This document shows positions 60,520 through 60,889 of a stretch of 60,889 nt of DNA, in pieces (the stretch's first letter is position 1; the number at the start of each line of letters is the position of its first letter). The notes beneath the pieces were generated by a model. It ran no database searches. It was not told the DNA's origin and saw only the letters and a program-made list of their open reading frames with translations. Position numbers and translations under genes: made by a program. Source of the DNA: Bacteroidales bacterium (GTDB lineage: Bacteria > Bacteroidota > Bacteroidia > Bacteroidales > UBA932); the NCBI GenBank assembly GCA_017429475.1, contig JAFROX010000007.1, forward strand, positions 1 through 60,889. Direction: 5' to 3'.

Positions 60520-60889
60520 AAAAAGAATTATCTCTTTACATCCGAGTCCGTTTCAGAAGGACATCCCGACAAAGTCGCCGATCAGATTTCAGACGCCATC
60601 CTTGACGATTTCCTGCGTCAGGACCCCGCAAGCCATGTGGCCTGCGAAACTTTCGTAAGCACCGGCCTGGTGGTACTGGGCGGTGAAGTGTCTTCAGCCG
60701 ACGCTTATGTAGACATCCAGCAGGTGGCCCGCGACGTGATCCGCCGCATCGGCTACACCAAGAGCGAGTACAAGTTCGACTCAGAGAGCTGCGCCGTGAT
60801 TTCGGCCATCCACGAACAGAGCTCCGACATAGCGCAGGGCGTGAACAGGGCCGATGCCCTCGAACAGGGCGCCGGCGACCAGGGCATAA
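60517..60889 (+). CDS. metK: S-adenosylmethionine synthetase (5' part)
   Basis: 124 codons before the window ends. [20 protein letters not shown] and [15 protein letters not shown], then [10 protein letters not shown] and GAGDQG identify MetK, which makes S-adenosylmethionine from methionine and ATP in the cytoplasm. The gene is truncated by the window edge, not by mutation. The start is fixed by the riboswitch and by the [12 protein letters not shown] consensus. Confidence 0.96.
   Translation, partial: MKKNYLFTSESVSEGHPDKVADQISDAILDDFLRQDPASHVACETFVSTGLVVLGGEVSSADAYVDIQQVARDVIRRIGYTKSEYKFDSESCAVISAIHEQSSDIAQGVNRADALEQGAGDQGI

Overview
The window reads as a chromosomal segment of a Bacteroidota bacterium, most likely order Bacteroidales. 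The evidence is repeated promoters of the TTTG-N18..20-TAnnTTTG type, starts without Shine-Dalgarno sequences, many lipoproteins with short type II signal peptides, an ECF sigma factor paired with an inner-membrane-to-beta-barrel anti-sigma factor, an OprP-like porin, and secreted peptidases and glycosidases typical of gut or animal-associated members. No transposase, integrase, CRISPR array or rRNA gene was seen. The window starts inside an unknown gene and ends inside metK.

Layout. 1-1.5 kb: gene end plus a lipoprotein. 1.5-1.8 kb: initiator tRNA with a duplicated 3' tail and a folded element. 1.8-10.1 kb (GC-rich): hisS, a secreted esterase, sppA, a HAD phosphatase and a very large GDPD-GH31 fusion. 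10.2-13.5 kb: between tRNA-Asp and tRNA-Leu lie a PepSY-like lipoprotein and a Na/Pi cotransporter fused to PhoU and an OmpR/PhoB-type DNA-binding domain. 13.6-19.9 kb: GH27, a type B carboxylesterase, a lipoprotein, a Dcu C4-dicarboxylate transporter and a porin. 19.9-23.9 kb: a uvrC remnant, then an ECF sigma/anti-sigma/lipoprotein locus with three copies of one promoter motif. 24-27.9 kb: a short S10-type cluster (rplC to rpsC only) ending at a strong terminator.

28-33.9 kb: PPTase, tRNA-Gln, tadA behind an attenuator-like leader, a ThiL-like protein, and sufB-pnuC-sufC-sufD. 33.8-42.3 kb: HerA-like ATPase, esterase, murB, and three peptidases (C1B, M24B, S9). 42.3-52 kb: alpha-2-macroglobulin, murA, dusB, lpxK, GH51. 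52-55.1 kb: rplM-rpsI, a folded leader, rpsB-tsf. 55-60.9 kb: CE1 esterase, comF-like, cdaA-mutS2, and metK behind a SAM-II riboswitch.

The strongest candidates for something new are the phosphate transporter carrying its own DNA-binding domain, with PhoB-box-like repeats at its promoter, and the autoregulated ECF/dual-membrane anti-sigma locus that controls a small family of unrecognised lipoproteins. Secondary items are the GDPD-GH31 fusion, the leader-peptide attenuator before tadA, the split S10 operon, pnuC inside suf, and folded elements beside three tRNA genes.
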